Origin: Candidatus Phytoplasma tritici | GTDB taxonomy: Bacteria > Bacillota_I > Bacilli_A > Acholeplasmatales > Acholeplasmataceae | Direction: 5' to 3' | DNA: 64,000 nucleotides | Assembly (NCBI RefSeq): GCF_000495255.1 | Contig: NZ_AVAO01000001.1 | Coordinates: 95,522-159,521 of the forward strand | In this document: in pieces, positions 1 through 9,320 of the stretch | Position numbering within the stretch: position 1 is the first letter of the stretch | Layout: each line of letters begins with the position of its first letter | Made by a program: the position numbers and the translations under genes | The notes under the pieces: generated by a model | Databases searched by the model: none | The model's input: only the letters and a program-made list of their open reading frames with translations | What the model was told of the DNA's origin: nothing

Positions 1-550
1 CATAAAAGGAAAAAGGAATCATCATAAAGACGATAATACCTAAAAAAAAATGTAAAACAAACATAAAACAAACAATCATTACAATCATTAAAAAAGAAGC
101 TAACATAATAGAAAAAGATTGTTGTAAGGCATTAGAAATAACTTCAATATCATTCGTCATCCGACTCATAATATTTCCTAAAGTATTAGAATCAAAGTAT
201 TTAATAGGTAAACGATGATTTTTTTTTTGCACATCTTGACGCAAATCTCTCATCCCTTGATGAATAGATGAAATTAACATTTTATTAAAAAAGATACGAC
301 ACATAACAACAACAAAATATAAAAATAGATTAACACATAAAATAAAGATAATATAATGCATAATATTGTTGCCAAAAAAAGGAACAGAAAAGGAACTGCA
401 ATCTTTATAATATTTTTGAATTTCATCAGTAATAAATCTACCTTCAAAATAAAACAAAAAAACATTAAAAAGGGAGGATACAAAAATTAAGAAAAGTCCT
501 AAATTAATTTGTTTTTTAAAAGGTTTTAAATATCTAAAAATTCTTTTCAT
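1..550 (-). CDS. mdlB: ABC exporter half-transporter, MdlB-like (3' part outside window)
   Basis: The first ~183 residues of an ABC exporter membrane domain can be read on the minus strand; the gene runs off the left edge, so the ATPase domain is not seen. It begins MKRIFRYLKPFKKQ and contains several hydrophobic segments and the segment IKYFDSNTLGNIMSRMTND, which is the typical coupling-helix region of type I ABC exporters (family knowledge). The start ATG at 550-548 overlaps the stop of the upstream exporter gene by four bases (ATGA), so the two are translationally coupled and probably form a heterodimer of the MdlAB type. The substrate (peptide, lipid or drug) cannot be told from sequence. 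Confidence 0.85.
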   Translation of the reverse strand, partial: MKRIFRYLKPFKKQINLGLFLIFVSSLFNVFLFYFEGRFITDEIQKYYKDCSSFSVPFFGNNIMHYIIFILCVNLFLYFVVVMCRIFFNKMLISSIHQGMRDLRQDVQKKNHRLPIKYFDSNTLGNIMSRMTNDIEVISNALQQSFSIMLASFLMIVMIVCFMFVLHFFLGIIVFMMIPFSFY

Positions 551-2271
551 ACAACAACCTCTAAATTTTGGGATTTGGCAATTTCTTGATAAAGAAGACA
601 ATTTTTCATTAATTCTTGATGAGTCCCTATAGCTTTCATTTTTCCTTCTTCTAAGACAATAATTTTATCAGCATTAATAACAGAAGTAAGTCTTTGAGCA
701 ACAATTAAAACTAAGGTTTGGCCTTTCATTTCAAAAAAAGCTTTTCTAATTTCATATTCAGTTTTATAATCAAGAGCTGAAAAAGAATCATCAAAAATAT
801 AGATATCAGGTTTTTTAAGAAATCCTCTTGCCATAGAAAGTCTTTGTTTTTGTCCACCTGAAAAATTAGTGCCTAATTCACTTACTCTTTCATTAAATTT
901 ATGATTTTTATTTTGTACAATTTGATAAGCTTGAGCAATTTGCAATGCTTCTGTCATTTGGTTTTCGTGAGGATTTTGTTTACCAAAAGCTAAATTACTT
1001 CTAATAGTTCCTTTAAATAAAACATTTTTTTGAGAAATAAAACTAATTTTATTACGCAAATAATTAAGATCATATTCTTTAATATCAATATCATTAATTT
1101 TAATAGTACCTTCGCACACATCATAAAGGCGAGGAATAAGCCCTATTAAGGTGGATTTCCCTGAACCAGTAGCACCTACAAAAGCTACAATTTGTCCTTG
1201 TTTCATACTAAAATTAATATTTTCTAACATAGGTTGTGTAGCATCAGGATAAGTAAAAGTAACATTTTCAAAAGACAAAGTTTTAAAAGGTATTTGAGGT
1301 TTTAAAGGTTTGCAAACATTTTTTATTTTAGGTGTAATATTTAAAACATTTTCAATTCTTCTAACAGATACCAAAGTTTTAGGAAACATCATAAAGAGTA
1401 ATAAAAAATCCAAAATAGCAAATAAAACATGAAATTGATAATCAATACATGAAAGAAGTTTACCTGTAGTAAAACCAGGATGCTCTTGGGTTAAAAAATA
1501 CACTCCTACCCCAACATTAATCAAAATAGAACAATTTAAAAACAAATAAAAGATAGGATCAATAGCAACCATAAAATTAAATAATTTAATAGAAAAAAAA
1601 CTATATTTATGATTTACTTTAGAAAAACGAGAAGTTTCATATTGACTTTGACGAAAAGCACGAATAGATTTTATCCCAATCAAATTTTCACGAGTAATAA
1701 CATTTAATTCATCTAATTTTTTTTGTTGTTGTTGTGATAAAATATAGGATTTTTTAAGAATAATAAATAGTGTTAAAACTAAAAAAGGAGCAACAAAAAG
1801 GATTCCTAAAAGCAAAAAAGAAGCTACATAAAAAATAGCAATAACACTAATTACAAACATAATAGGAGATACAACAGCAGTACGGTAAAAAACAGAAATA
1901 AAATTCATTACTTGAAAAACATCCAAAGTAGTATAGTTAAGGATAGAAGAAATACCTAATTGTTTCATCTCAGTGGGCGAAAAAGTCTGTACTTTTTTAA
2001 AAATATCACCACTTAAATCTTGAAAAAGCAAGGATGATACTTTGGAAGCACAATAATTAAGGATTAAATTCCCTATAAAACCACAACAAGCACATAAAGT
2101 TAAAAGCCCTAAAAGTGCTAAAGGATCAAGTTGGTTTTTATTATAATCAATAATAAACTTACCAATTATAAAAGGTATTCCCAATTCACTACAACAAACA
2201 AACAAAACAGCAATTAAATTTAATAACAACAACATTTTGTATTTGAATAAATATTTCCAAATAATTTTCAT
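547..2271 (-). CDS. mdlA: ABC exporter half-transporter, MdlA-like (TM domain plus ATPase)
   Basis: A complete 574-residue half-transporter. Residues ~1-310 form a six-helix membrane domain. Residues ~335-570 form the ATPase with Walker A GATGSGKST, signature FSGGQKQR, Walker B IYIFDDSFSALD and a switch region LIVAQRLTSV. The usual Walker B glutamate is aspartate (FDD) and the switch histidine is glutamine (AQR). Changes like these mark the degenerate half of heterodimeric exporters (family knowledge), so this half may carry the non-consensus site and the next gene the catalytic one (inference). It shares an ATGA overlap with that gene. Exported substrate unknown. Confidence 0.88.
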   Translation of the reverse strand: MKIIWKYLFKYKMLLLLNLIAVLFVCCSELGIPFIIGKFIIDYNKNQLDPLALLGLLTLCACCGFIGNLILNYCASKVSSLLFQDLSGDIFKKVQTFSPTEMKQLGISSILNYTTLDVFQVMNFISVFYRTAVVSPIMFVISVIAIFYVASFLLLGILFVAPFLVLTLFIILKKSYILSQQQQKKLDELNVITRENLIGIKSIRAFRQSQYETSRFSKVNHKYSFFSIKLFNFMVAIDPIFYLFLNCSILINVGVGVYFLTQEHPGFTTGKLLSCIDYQFHVLFAILDFLLLFMMFPKTLVSVRRIENVLNITPKIKNVCKPLKPQIPFKTLSFENVTFTYPDATQPMLENINFSMKQGQIVAFVGATGSGKSTLIGLIPRLYDVCEGTIKINDIDIKEYDLNYLRNKISFISQKNVLFKGTIRSNLAFGKQNPHENQMTEALQIAQAYQIVQNKNHKFNERVSELGTNFSGGQKQRLSMARGFLKKPDIYIFDDSFSALDYKTEYEIRKAFFEMKGQTLVLIVAQRLTSVINADKIIVLEEGKMKAIGTHQELMKNCLLYQEIAKSQNLEVVV

Positions 2272-2382
2272 TAGTCTAAACTCACAATTCCTTTGTTTAT
2301 ATGGTTAATTTTTTTGTTACAATTTATTTCAAGTAATAATAAGGGTAAAAAGAGTAATAAATATAATTAAAATAATAAAACG

Positions 2383-2412
2383 TAATAAAAAAAAAGACTA
2401 TTAAAAATAGTC
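2383..2412 (-). terminator. Rho-independent terminator of mscL
   Basis: A seven-pair stem GACTATT/AATAGTC with a three-base loop lies at 2396-2412. Read on the minus strand it is followed by nine T residues, about 60 bases past the mscL stop. It separates mscL from the exporter pair. Confidence 0.7.
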
Positions 2413-2474
2413 CCTTATAATTGTTTTAATAACAACTAAATAATATTTATTGTTAATAATATAATAACTTGTAA

Positions 2475-2912
2475 TTACTTATTTGATTTCAAAATATCTT
2501 TAATTTCTTCTAATAAAGCAATTTCTTTATTAAGATTTTCTTGTAAAAACAACATATTTTTATCGGTTTTGTCCTTTTGCAAAGGATTTTTCCACGACAT
2601 TAAATTTAAAATAGTATAAATAATAAAAGAAAGTAACAAAAACTCTAAAATAGTTTGCAAAAAATTACCATAACCAAGATAAGTGTTAGTTTTAATTTCA
2701 AATTTCAAATCTTTTAAAGCCCCAGTATAATCAAACAACAAAGAAAAAAGAGGCATAATAATATCTGCTACCAAAGAACTTAAAATTTTGGCAAAAAGTT
2801 GTCCTATTAAAACTGCAACAGCTAAATTAATAACATTTCCACGGGCAATAAAAGTTTTAAAACCTTTAGCAAATTGTAAAGATTTAGAGGTAAAATTATA
2901 ATTTTCTATCAT
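2475..2912 (-). CDS. mscL: Large-conductance mechanosensitive channel MscL
   Basis: A 145-residue inner-membrane channel that opens on hypo-osmotic shock. The N-terminal segment GFKTFIARGNVINLAVAVLI matches the highly conserved first helix of MscL (family knowledge). TM1 lies at ~25-50 and TM2 at ~85-107, followed by a charged C-terminal helix (residues ~112-145). Length is normal for the family. An ATG with a good AGGAG site sets the start, and a terminator follows. Phytoplasmas move between plant phloem and insect haemolymph, so an osmotic safety valve makes sense (inference). Confidence 0.93.
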   Translation of the reverse strand: MIENYNFTSKSLQFAKGFKTFIARGNVINLAVAVLIGQLFAKILSSLVADIIMPLFSLLFDYTGALKDLKFEIKTNTYLGYGNFLQTILEFLLLSFIIYTILNLMSWKNPLQKDKTDKNMLFLQENLNKEIALLEEIKDILKSNK

Positions 2913-3529
2913 TTTAAAACTCCTTTTTTAATAAAAAATTAAAAAAACACAAAACAATACTACTTTCAAGTCACAAAAGACAAACCAATAAAAAACCAAC
3001 CTTTAACACTTTAAATAAAAGGGATTTTTACATTTTTATTATAACATTTTTTAATTATAAAAATAGCAAAATATCTAAAAGGGGACCAAAAAAATGAAAA
3101 TAGCAATTTTACAAAATGAATTTATGTTTAAAACAGAAGCAAAAATTTGAATAAAACTTAAAAATAAAATACTAATAAATTTATACATTCATATTTTTTG
3201 TACATCCTCTCTTTAATAAAAAGATCTAAATTTTCTAAAGTTATAATCCACATTAAAGTGCCCATAATTAAAGTAAAAATACTAAATATTAAAGATAAAA
3301 CAATTATTATCAAATTAAATTTATACCATAATACAAAAATCCTAAAAATATATTAGCCAACAAAGAAATAAAAAATAATGTTTTAATTAAGTTTTTATGT
3401 TTAGATATAAATTCGATTTTTTTAATTTGATATAAAAAAATTAGCCAAAAACAAAAATTAATATATTACCTAAAATAGGAATCACTAATATTGCAAAAAA
3501 TAAATTTTGAAAAATATAGACCGAACAAC
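2913..3529. other. Gene-poor gap with traces of a decayed membrane protein
   Basis: The minus strand of about 3180-3520 shows short hydrophobic reading pieces such as FFAILVIPILGNILIF, interrupted by many stops and frame changes. No intact gene is visible. I do not recognise the ancestor. Confidence 0.35.
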
Positions 3530-3910
3530 TCCAAAACCAACTCCAAGCACAAAAATCCCTAATTGAAACTAAAAATCAAGAATTAATAACCAACCAAACT
3601 TTATCTGAACAAGAAAAAAACAAGCACTCCAAAAAAAATCAACCAATTAACTAATAATTTTCAACAAAAAGAAAAAGAATATCAAGCAACTATCTACCAA
3701 AAAGAACAAGAAATCACCCACTTAAACCAAATCATCAACAAACAAGCAAACAAAATTAACCGTTTAAGCGATGAATTAGAACAACAAATTGACAATAAAC
3801 AATATTAAAACATCTATAATCACATTAATAAACTAGATATTAAGAAAGGAATTAAAAACACAATATTAAATCTTCTAAACTCAATTCCTAATTACTTAAA
3901 ACTAAAATAA
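3530..3910 (+). pseudogene. Decayed coiled-coil protein of mobile-unit type
   Basis: The reading begins right after a stop and runs EQLQNQLQAQKSLIETKNQE, then needs a frame change near 3620. It continues as INQLTNNFQQKEKEYQ and KINRLSDELEQQIDNKQY, meets an in-frame TAA, and resumes to NLLNSIPNYLKLK. The Q/E/K/N-rich heptad pattern is coiled coil. Proteins with this composition are common in phytoplasma mobile units (from memory), but I cannot name the family. No start codon or ribosome site remains. Confidence 0.55.
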
Positions 3911-4535
3911 TAAAATAAAAAGATAGTAAACAAATAAGAAATACTAGCAACTAATCTAGACCATTCAAAAATTTTAATTTGAATTAATGTTTTTTCTTTT
4001 TGTTCTTGGTTTTGGGATTCTTTCAATCATTTCTTTAAACTATTAATTGATTGTGAAACAACAGTAATAAATAAGAAAGATAAAAAAAGCATAATACTAA
4101 AAAAAATCCAATTAACTGGGGGGGTATTTAATATTTTAAAATATCTTAAAAATAAATAAAAAAATACAAAAAACAAACATTAATATAAGTTCTAAAATTC
4201 TTATAATGATTTTATGTTTTAAATTATTGGGGTAAGTAATTTTTAAATTATCAATTTTCTTTTCTAATAAAAAAGGAATTAAAACAATAATAAAATAATT
4301 AAAAATCCTATCATAAATTCAATAATTATATATATATTGTATTTACACCCTATCTATCTAAATTATTTAATTCTCCTAAATGATTAACAAAACACCTCTT
4401 CATTTGATTTAAAATTATAAAATATATAAATCAAAATGAATAATTATCTAGTTTGCAACACAAAATACTTATTTTAGTATAAAAAATAAAGGAATTATTA
4501 TAAAACTAAATATTATTTATTATTGATTATTCCTT
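3911..4535. other. Gap with a decayed hydrophobic ORF containing a G7 run
   Basis: On the minus strand, pieces such as KIDNLKITYPNNLKHKI followed by hydrophobic stretches suggest a degraded membrane protein. A run of seven G at about 4118-4124 interrupts it. No intact gene, RNA or promoter was recognised. Confidence 0.3.
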
Positions 4536-5588
4536 TTAAAAATAAAAATCTTCATCTTGCAACGCCTCAGAGCGCATTTTTTGATAACCATTTCCCTTCA
4601 TAGAAAAATTATCCATAGTTTTAGTCTCAGTATTAAGTCCATTAATGATAACGGGGTTTACATTTTCGGATGGAAAAAAAGCATCAAAACCCAAATTCAT
4701 TAAAGCTTTATTGGCATTATAACGCACAAATTTATTAACATCATCTTCTAAATTTAATTTATAATAAATGGCATTGACTAATGAGGTTTGTGTTTGATAG
4801 AGTTGTTGCATCAAATCATCTAACCATGTTTTTAAAGTTTTTTTGGTGGGCTTATCAAACAGTTGATAAAGTTCAGTTGCAAGACGTCCCACATAAACAC
4901 CATGAATACTTTCATCACGAATAATTAAATTAATAATTTCTCCTGATTGCATCAATTTTCCTTGACCATAAAAATATAAAGGATAGTAAAAACCACTATA
5001 AAACAGCCAAGTTTCTAAAAAAACCGATACTGCCATAGCTTTCCACTGAGTTTTTTTAAATTCCAATTCACCAAATTGAAAGTCAGTTTGTTTTTTCAAA
5101 TAAATCTGGTCTTCCAAAGCCTCATAAACTTTTACAATTACTTGCATCATGGTTTGAAGATTTGTTTGCTGGTTGCCCCACAAAAAAAGTTGATTAATTT
5201 CTTTGTTAGTTAAATAGCTCATAAAAATATTAGAATAACTTTTAGCATGTACTGCATTTTCCATAGCTCCCATAAAATTAAGGGTAGCTTTTTTTTGGTG
5301 TTCGTGTTCTTCTAACGAACGAGAAATAACAGGCATACCTAAATCACCTTGATAAGTATCTAAAAAAGTAAGAACTAAAAGATTGCGGGAATAAGCAGTT
5401 TTTTCTTCTAAGGCAAGTTCGCTCCAAGCAGCAAGATCTCCTTGCAAACTAATATCTTCAGGACGCCAAAATTGACTTAAATTTTGTTCATAAAAAAAAT
5501 GGGTATATTTGTCTTCTAACACATTCCAATTAGCTCCTTGAAAAGGGCTTTTGAAAGTTGTTTGGGGTTGGGAATTTTTGGTTTTCAT
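4536..5588 (-). CDS. nrdF: Class Ib ribonucleotide reductase small subunit NrdF
   Basis: A 350-residue R2 protein carrying the metallo-radical cofactor that starts ribonucleotide reduction by NrdE. Visible ligand regions: Asp77 in LTFLDTYQ, Glu110 and His114 in MENAVHAKSYSNIF, the helix FLETWLFYSGFYYP, and Glu/His in IIRDESIHG. All carboxylates except possibly Glu110 sit in the family pattern, so this is not the metal-free class Ie type found in some mycoplasmas. The spacing Glu-Asn-Ala-Val-His is one residue longer than the usual E-x-x-H (see findings). It has its own SD and lies downstream of nrdE on the same strand, but a terminator lies between them. The 1.6 kb upstream of mscL is not part of its unit. 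Confidence 0.93.
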   Translation of the reverse strand: MKTKNSQPQTTFKSPFQGANWNVLEDKYTHFFYEQNLSQFWRPEDISLQGDLAAWSELALEEKTAYSRNLLVLTFLDTYQGDLGMPVISRSLEEHEHQKKATLNFMGAMENAVHAKSYSNIFMSYLTNKEINQLFLWGNQQTNLQTMMQVIVKVYEALEDQIYLKKQTDFQFGELEFKKTQWKAMAVSVFLETWLFYSGFYYPLYFYGQGKLMQSGEIINLIIRDESIHGVYVGRLATELYQLFDKPTKKTLKTWLDDLMQQLYQTQTSLVNAIYYKLNLEDDVNKFVRYNANKALMNLGFDAFFPSENVNPVIINGLNTETKTMDNFSMKGNGYQKMRSEALQDEDFYF

Positions 5589-5812
5589 TGATTTACTCCT
5601 TTTTCTTTTTGAGTTTTTGTTTTTTAAGTATAAATTAATTGAGATAAAATTGAAAGGTTTATTTTGTAGAATTATAATTTGGAAAATAATGAAGAATTAA
5701 TTTTGGTAAGATTTGTATTTTAATAAGTTAATATTTATATTTTGGAAAAATAATATAACTATTTATTTTGATATAAAAGGAGTTGATACAAAAAATAAAT
5801 TATTGTTAAGAA

Positions 5813-5840
5813 TAAAAAAAGACTATCCATTTGATAGCCT
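5813..5840 (-). terminator. Terminator between nrdE and nrdF
   Basis: Stem GACTATC (5821-5827) pairs with GATAGCC (5833-5839). On the minus strand it is followed by seven T (5814-5820). It should end nrdE transcription before nrdF, so the two subunits are probably transcribed separately. Confidence 0.65.
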
Positions 5841-5974
5841 TATTTTAGCAAAAAAACAAAATCACAAAAACCAAGTACGAGAAGCAATCAAACTTAACTG
5901 AGATTTATAAATATAGTTTATTAATCAAAGTTTTATTCCATTAATTATTTTTTATTCGGTTTTATATGGGTTTT

Positions 5975-8503
5975 TTAAACGCCACAAGCCTCACATTCAT
6001 CAATTTTTAGCTTTTGGGTTCGTGTGTAATAAAGGGTTTTTATCTTTTTGTGATGAGCGTAAAGATAGTATTTTTGTAATTCGCGCGTAGTAATATCAGA
6101 TGTAATTCCAAGTTCAAATGAAATACCTTGATCAACGTGCTTTTGAGCAATAGCAATAACATCAATGAGGTCGTATTTATTCATTTTATAAGCAGTGGTG
6201 TACATAAAGGAAGCTTGTTTTAATGCAGGCATTGGACAGTAAGTTTTGGAATTTCCATAGGTTCGTTCCTCTACTAATTGTTTTACGGGAGTCAAGGAAG
6301 GAGTTGCTCCCATAATATATCCAATTGATCCGTTTGGAGCCACTGCAAGACGATGAGAATTGTAGAGTCCAAATTTCATGACATCTTGTTTTAGTTGGTG
6401 CCAATCGCTTTGAGTGGGTAAGGTGATATTTTGGAACATTTTTTTGATTTTGGTAGTTTTGGGTAAAATTTCACCGCGATTGTCAAAATAACTACCATCA
6501 GCATATTTTGATTGTTCAAAATGATAAAACTTTTTACCTGTGGTTTTAGCTTTATTGCAAGAATGAAGGAGGCTGTAAAAATTAATAGCGTTGAAAAAAA
6601 CATCAATTAAATCTTTGTTTTCTTCACTTCCAAAAGCAATGTAGTTTTGAGCTAAAAAGCCGTGATGACCCATAATTCCAAAACCTACACTGCGGTTAAG
6701 AAAATTGGCTTTTGCAACAGCTGGAACATAACTAATGTTGGTATTTTCAGAAACACAGTTCATTACTTCCATTGCCATAAAAACAGTTTCTTGAATGGTA
6801 TTGTTAGTAATCATATTTCCCATGTGCCCTGATGCTAGATTGCATGAAACGTCCATACCGATTTCGTCTTTTTGGGTTTGATGGTAATCTTTGTAATGTG
6901 AAGTGATAGTGGGTTGAAGGATTTCAGTGCATAAATTAGAAAACTTGACTTTCATATCTGAAGTGTTTGCTTGATTTGTGTTATCGCAAAACATTAAATA
7001 AGGATAGCCTGATTCGCCTTGCATGTGGGCAATAAGTTCTAAGAGTTGGCGTGGATTGATGGCTTTTTTTTGCACTTTGGGATTAGAAACTAAAATGTCG
7101 TACCAATAATCCATATCAACTGCAATATCAGCAAAATTTTGGCCGTATTCTAGGAAAACGGTGTGCGGGAAAAAGGTATACATAACTTCATTATTGCGGG
7201 CAAGTTCAATCATTTTATTAGGCACTACAACGCCCAAAGATAAAGTTTTGACACGAACATCTTCATCAGCACTTAATTTTTTTGTACTTAAAAAATCAAT
7301 GATATCGGCGTGAAAAACATTCAAATAAACAGCACCAGCGCCTGTACGTTGTCCCATTTGATCGGCATAACGAAAAATGTGGTCTAATAATTTGCACACA
7401 CCTACAACACCTTTGCATACACCTTTGATGCCTTTGATAGATTCACCTTTGGCACGCAAATTAGTGATGTTAATCGAAACACCACCGCCAATTTTGGAAA
7501 GTTGCATCGAAAATTCATTAATACGGGCAATGTCATTCAAAGAGTCGCCACCTTCTAACAAAAAACAAGAGACAAATTCGCCACGATGTTTTTTGCCTGT
7601 ATTAAGCAAAGTGGGAGTTGCAGGAGTAAAGTCTTGGTTGATTAAAGATAAAATGAGGCGTTTGGCAATTGCAAAGTCACCTTTAGCATGATAAAGGGCG
7701 TTTACTGACAAGCGGTCTTCGTAGGTTTCTAAATAGTGTTGTTTGTCACGAGTTTTAAGGGCATAATCGTGATAAAATTTGAAAGCTCCCATAAAAGTTG
7801 GGAAAATGAAGTTTTTTTGGTAAGCAATTTGGTAGATTTCTTTGATTTGCGAATAGGTATATTTTTGCAAAAAAGTGCTTTCATAATATTCTTTTTCTTG
7901 TAAAAAAGTTAATTTTTCTTGTAAAGTGGAAAAACGTTTTAGTTTGGGGAAAACTCCTTCTTGCAAAAAACTTTGTAAAGCTTCTTTGTCTTTATTGAGG
8001 TCTTTGATGTTTCCTTTTTCGTCAATAATTTGATTGTTTAGTGTAATCCAAGGTGGCAAGACGGTTTTTTGGGGGGTGGATTGGGGTGAGTATTGATAAG
8101 AAGGCAATTTTTGGTCGTTACAATAGCAAGCAATCCATTTTTTTAAAAAAGCTCTTTCTTCTGGCATTCCTGAACCTTCGAATTTGAGAACCAAAGGCAC
8201 ATTATAAGTAGAAGCGATAGTGTCGCCTGCTTTGCCATAGTTTTTGCCCCAATTTTTGTTGCCAGACACAGCAACACCTATTACTTTGGTAGCATTTTTA
8301 TCTAAAAAAGTTTTGGCATCATCAGATACTTGTCCAAATTTCACACTGCGAGTAATTAAAAAAAAGTTTTCATCGGTTAATTTGGAAACAACATCTTGGA
8401 TGTGTTGAAAGGAAAAGTCTAAACTTTGAGCCATTTCATAAACTTGACCTTGCAAGAGACCATCATAAATAACTTTAATTTTTTTAGGAAATAAGGCTGG
8501 CAT
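5975..8503 (-). CDS. nrdE: NrdI-NrdE fusion: flavodoxin-like domain plus class Ib reductase large subunit
   Basis: 842 residues, about 130 longer than normal NrdE. Residues ~8-125 resemble NrdI, the flavodoxin that activates the NrdF cofactor: SGNKNWG at 80-86 and STYNVPLVLKFEGSGMPE after it. The N-terminal loop that binds the FMN phosphate in NrdI (S-x-T-G-N) reads YDGLLQGQV here, so flavin binding is doubtful. Residues ~150-842 are NrdE, which reduces nucleoside diphosphates: Cys313 in VSCFLLEGG, NLCTEIL with the Asn-Cys-Glu radical residues, the second active-site Cys in VSCNLAS, and a C-terminal CEACGV redox pair. The start ATG at 8503 has AGGAG nine bases upstream. No separate nrdI is in the window. 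Confidence 0.9.
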   Translation of the reverse strand: MPALFPKKIKVIYDGLLQGQVYEMAQSLDFSFQHIQDVVSKLTDENFFLITRSVKFGQVSDDAKTFLDKNATKVIGVAVSGNKNWGKNYGKAGDTIASTYNVPLVLKFEGSGMPEERAFLKKWIACYCNDQKLPSYQYSPQSTPQKTVLPPWITLNNQIIDEKGNIKDLNKDKEALQSFLQEGVFPKLKRFSTLQEKLTFLQEKEYYESTFLQKYTYSQIKEIYQIAYQKNFIFPTFMGAFKFYHDYALKTRDKQHYLETYEDRLSVNALYHAKGDFAIAKRLILSLINQDFTPATPTLLNTGKKHRGEFVSCFLLEGGDSLNDIARINEFSMQLSKIGGGVSINITNLRAKGESIKGIKGVCKGVVGVCKLLDHIFRYADQMGQRTGAGAVYLNVFHADIIDFLSTKKLSADEDVRVKTLSLGVVVPNKMIELARNNEVMYTFFPHTVFLEYGQNFADIAVDMDYWYDILVSNPKVQKKAINPRQLLELIAHMQGESGYPYLMFCDNTNQANTSDMKVKFSNLCTEILQPTITSHYKDYHQTQKDEIGMDVSCNLASGHMGNMITNNTIQETVFMAMEVMNCVSENTNISYVPAVAKANFLNRSVGFGIMGHHGFLAQNYIAFGSEENKDLIDVFFNAINFYSLLHSCNKAKTTGKKFYHFEQSKYADGSYFDNRGEILPKTTKIKKMFQNITLPTQSDWHQLKQDVMKFGLYNSHRLAVAPNGSIGYIMGATPSLTPVKQLVEERTYGNSKTYCPMPALKQASFMYTTAYKMNKYDLIDVIAIAQKHVDQGISFELGITSDITTRELQKYYLYAHHKKIKTLYYTRTQKLKIDECEACGV

Positions 8504-8869
8504 TAAAAACTCCTTTTGCTTCTTTGGCTTTTTTGATTTTTTTGCAGTTTGATTTAATTAATATTTGCATTTCAATAAGTTTAATAAATTAAATTTGTGT
8601 GGATTATATTATTAATCTGATAATATTTATTTTATATTAATATTATATCAAAAGAAACAAAATATAGTGGCATTAAATAGCTTGAAAATACATTTTTTTT
8701 GGACAAAAATCATTCGTCAAAATAATTCGTTTCAGTATAAAATAAATATTTTATCTACTAAACTATTTAGTTAATTGAACAGATACATAAATGAAAAAAG
8801 AAGGAAAAACATGAATGTAGGAGGAAGCAAAACATGCAATGGGCTTTTAGAAATGCAAGAAAACCCTTT
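8504..8869. other. Intergenic region upstream of nrdE
   Basis: AT-rich DNA that must hold the nrdE promoter (minus strand). I see no convincing -35/-10 pair and no clear NrdR box. No coding signal. Confidence 0.4.
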
Positions 8870-8900
8870 GAAAAAAAGACCAACTTAAAATTTGGTCTTT
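8870..8900 (-). terminator. Terminator after the HU/ssb remnant
   Basis: AAAGACCAA (8875-8883) pairs with TTGGTCTTT (8892-8900). On the minus strand a run of T follows. It ends the minus-strand cluster of pseudogenes at 9.0-10.0 kb. A second, similar hairpin (ACCAACTT/AAGTTGGT) stands at 10051-10067, so the pair brackets the cluster. Confidence 0.6.
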
Positions 8901-9022
8901 ATATTATTTAAAAATATTTAATTGTCTAAAGTTTTGGAATAATTAGAACGGTCTTTAAAGGAAAATTCCTTGGTATGATTCGTTCATGGCGGCATCGCTC
9001 ATATTTTTTTATAATTCTCCTT

Positions 9023-9320
9023 TTATTTTAATTTAAGTGTTTTGACTTTATTTTTAATTGGTTTTGACATTTTAAAAAACCAAAAACTGTTTTTGGCACA
9101 AGGAATTTTGAGTTTTTTCACTGTTTTAGGGTTTATACCGATGTAAGCTTTTCTTGGTTTTAAGATGAAATTTGCCGATTTTAGAGGATAAAACCACTTC
9201 TTCATTTGATTTGATTGCTTTAATTAGAGAATTTCTCAATGTATTATAAAATTCTTCTGTTTTTGAAATTGAGGTTTTATTTATCTCAGCTATTGATTTA
9301 ATTAACTCTTTTTTATTCAT
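9023..9320 (-). pseudogene. hup: HU-family DNA-binding protein, frame-shifted
   Basis: The N-terminal half reads MNKKELIKSIAEINKTSIS to SSKIGKFHLK and then runs out of frame. The C-terminal half continues in another frame as LKPRKAYIGINPKTVKKL and KMSKPIKNKVK. Together they give a normal ~95-residue HU with the DNA-binding arm region (RKAYIGINPKT corresponds to the RxGRNPxT arm of typical HU). The frameshift lies near 9160-9180. A product made from the first frame would lack the arm. Probably PMU-derived, since the chromosomal HU should be intact elsewhere (inference). Confidence 0.75.

Noticed and set aside
4118-4124. G7 run as a second phase-variable tract
   Set aside because: The surrounding reading is decayed in several places, so the run alone does not switch a gene.
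4536-5588. NrdF as a metal-free class Ie protein
   Set aside because: The Glu/Glu ligands of the later helices (FLETW, RDESIH) are present; class Ie replaces them.
5713-5901. Open frame of 62 codons between nrdE and nrdF
   Set aside because: No ribosome site, and it runs through the nrdE terminator hairpin.
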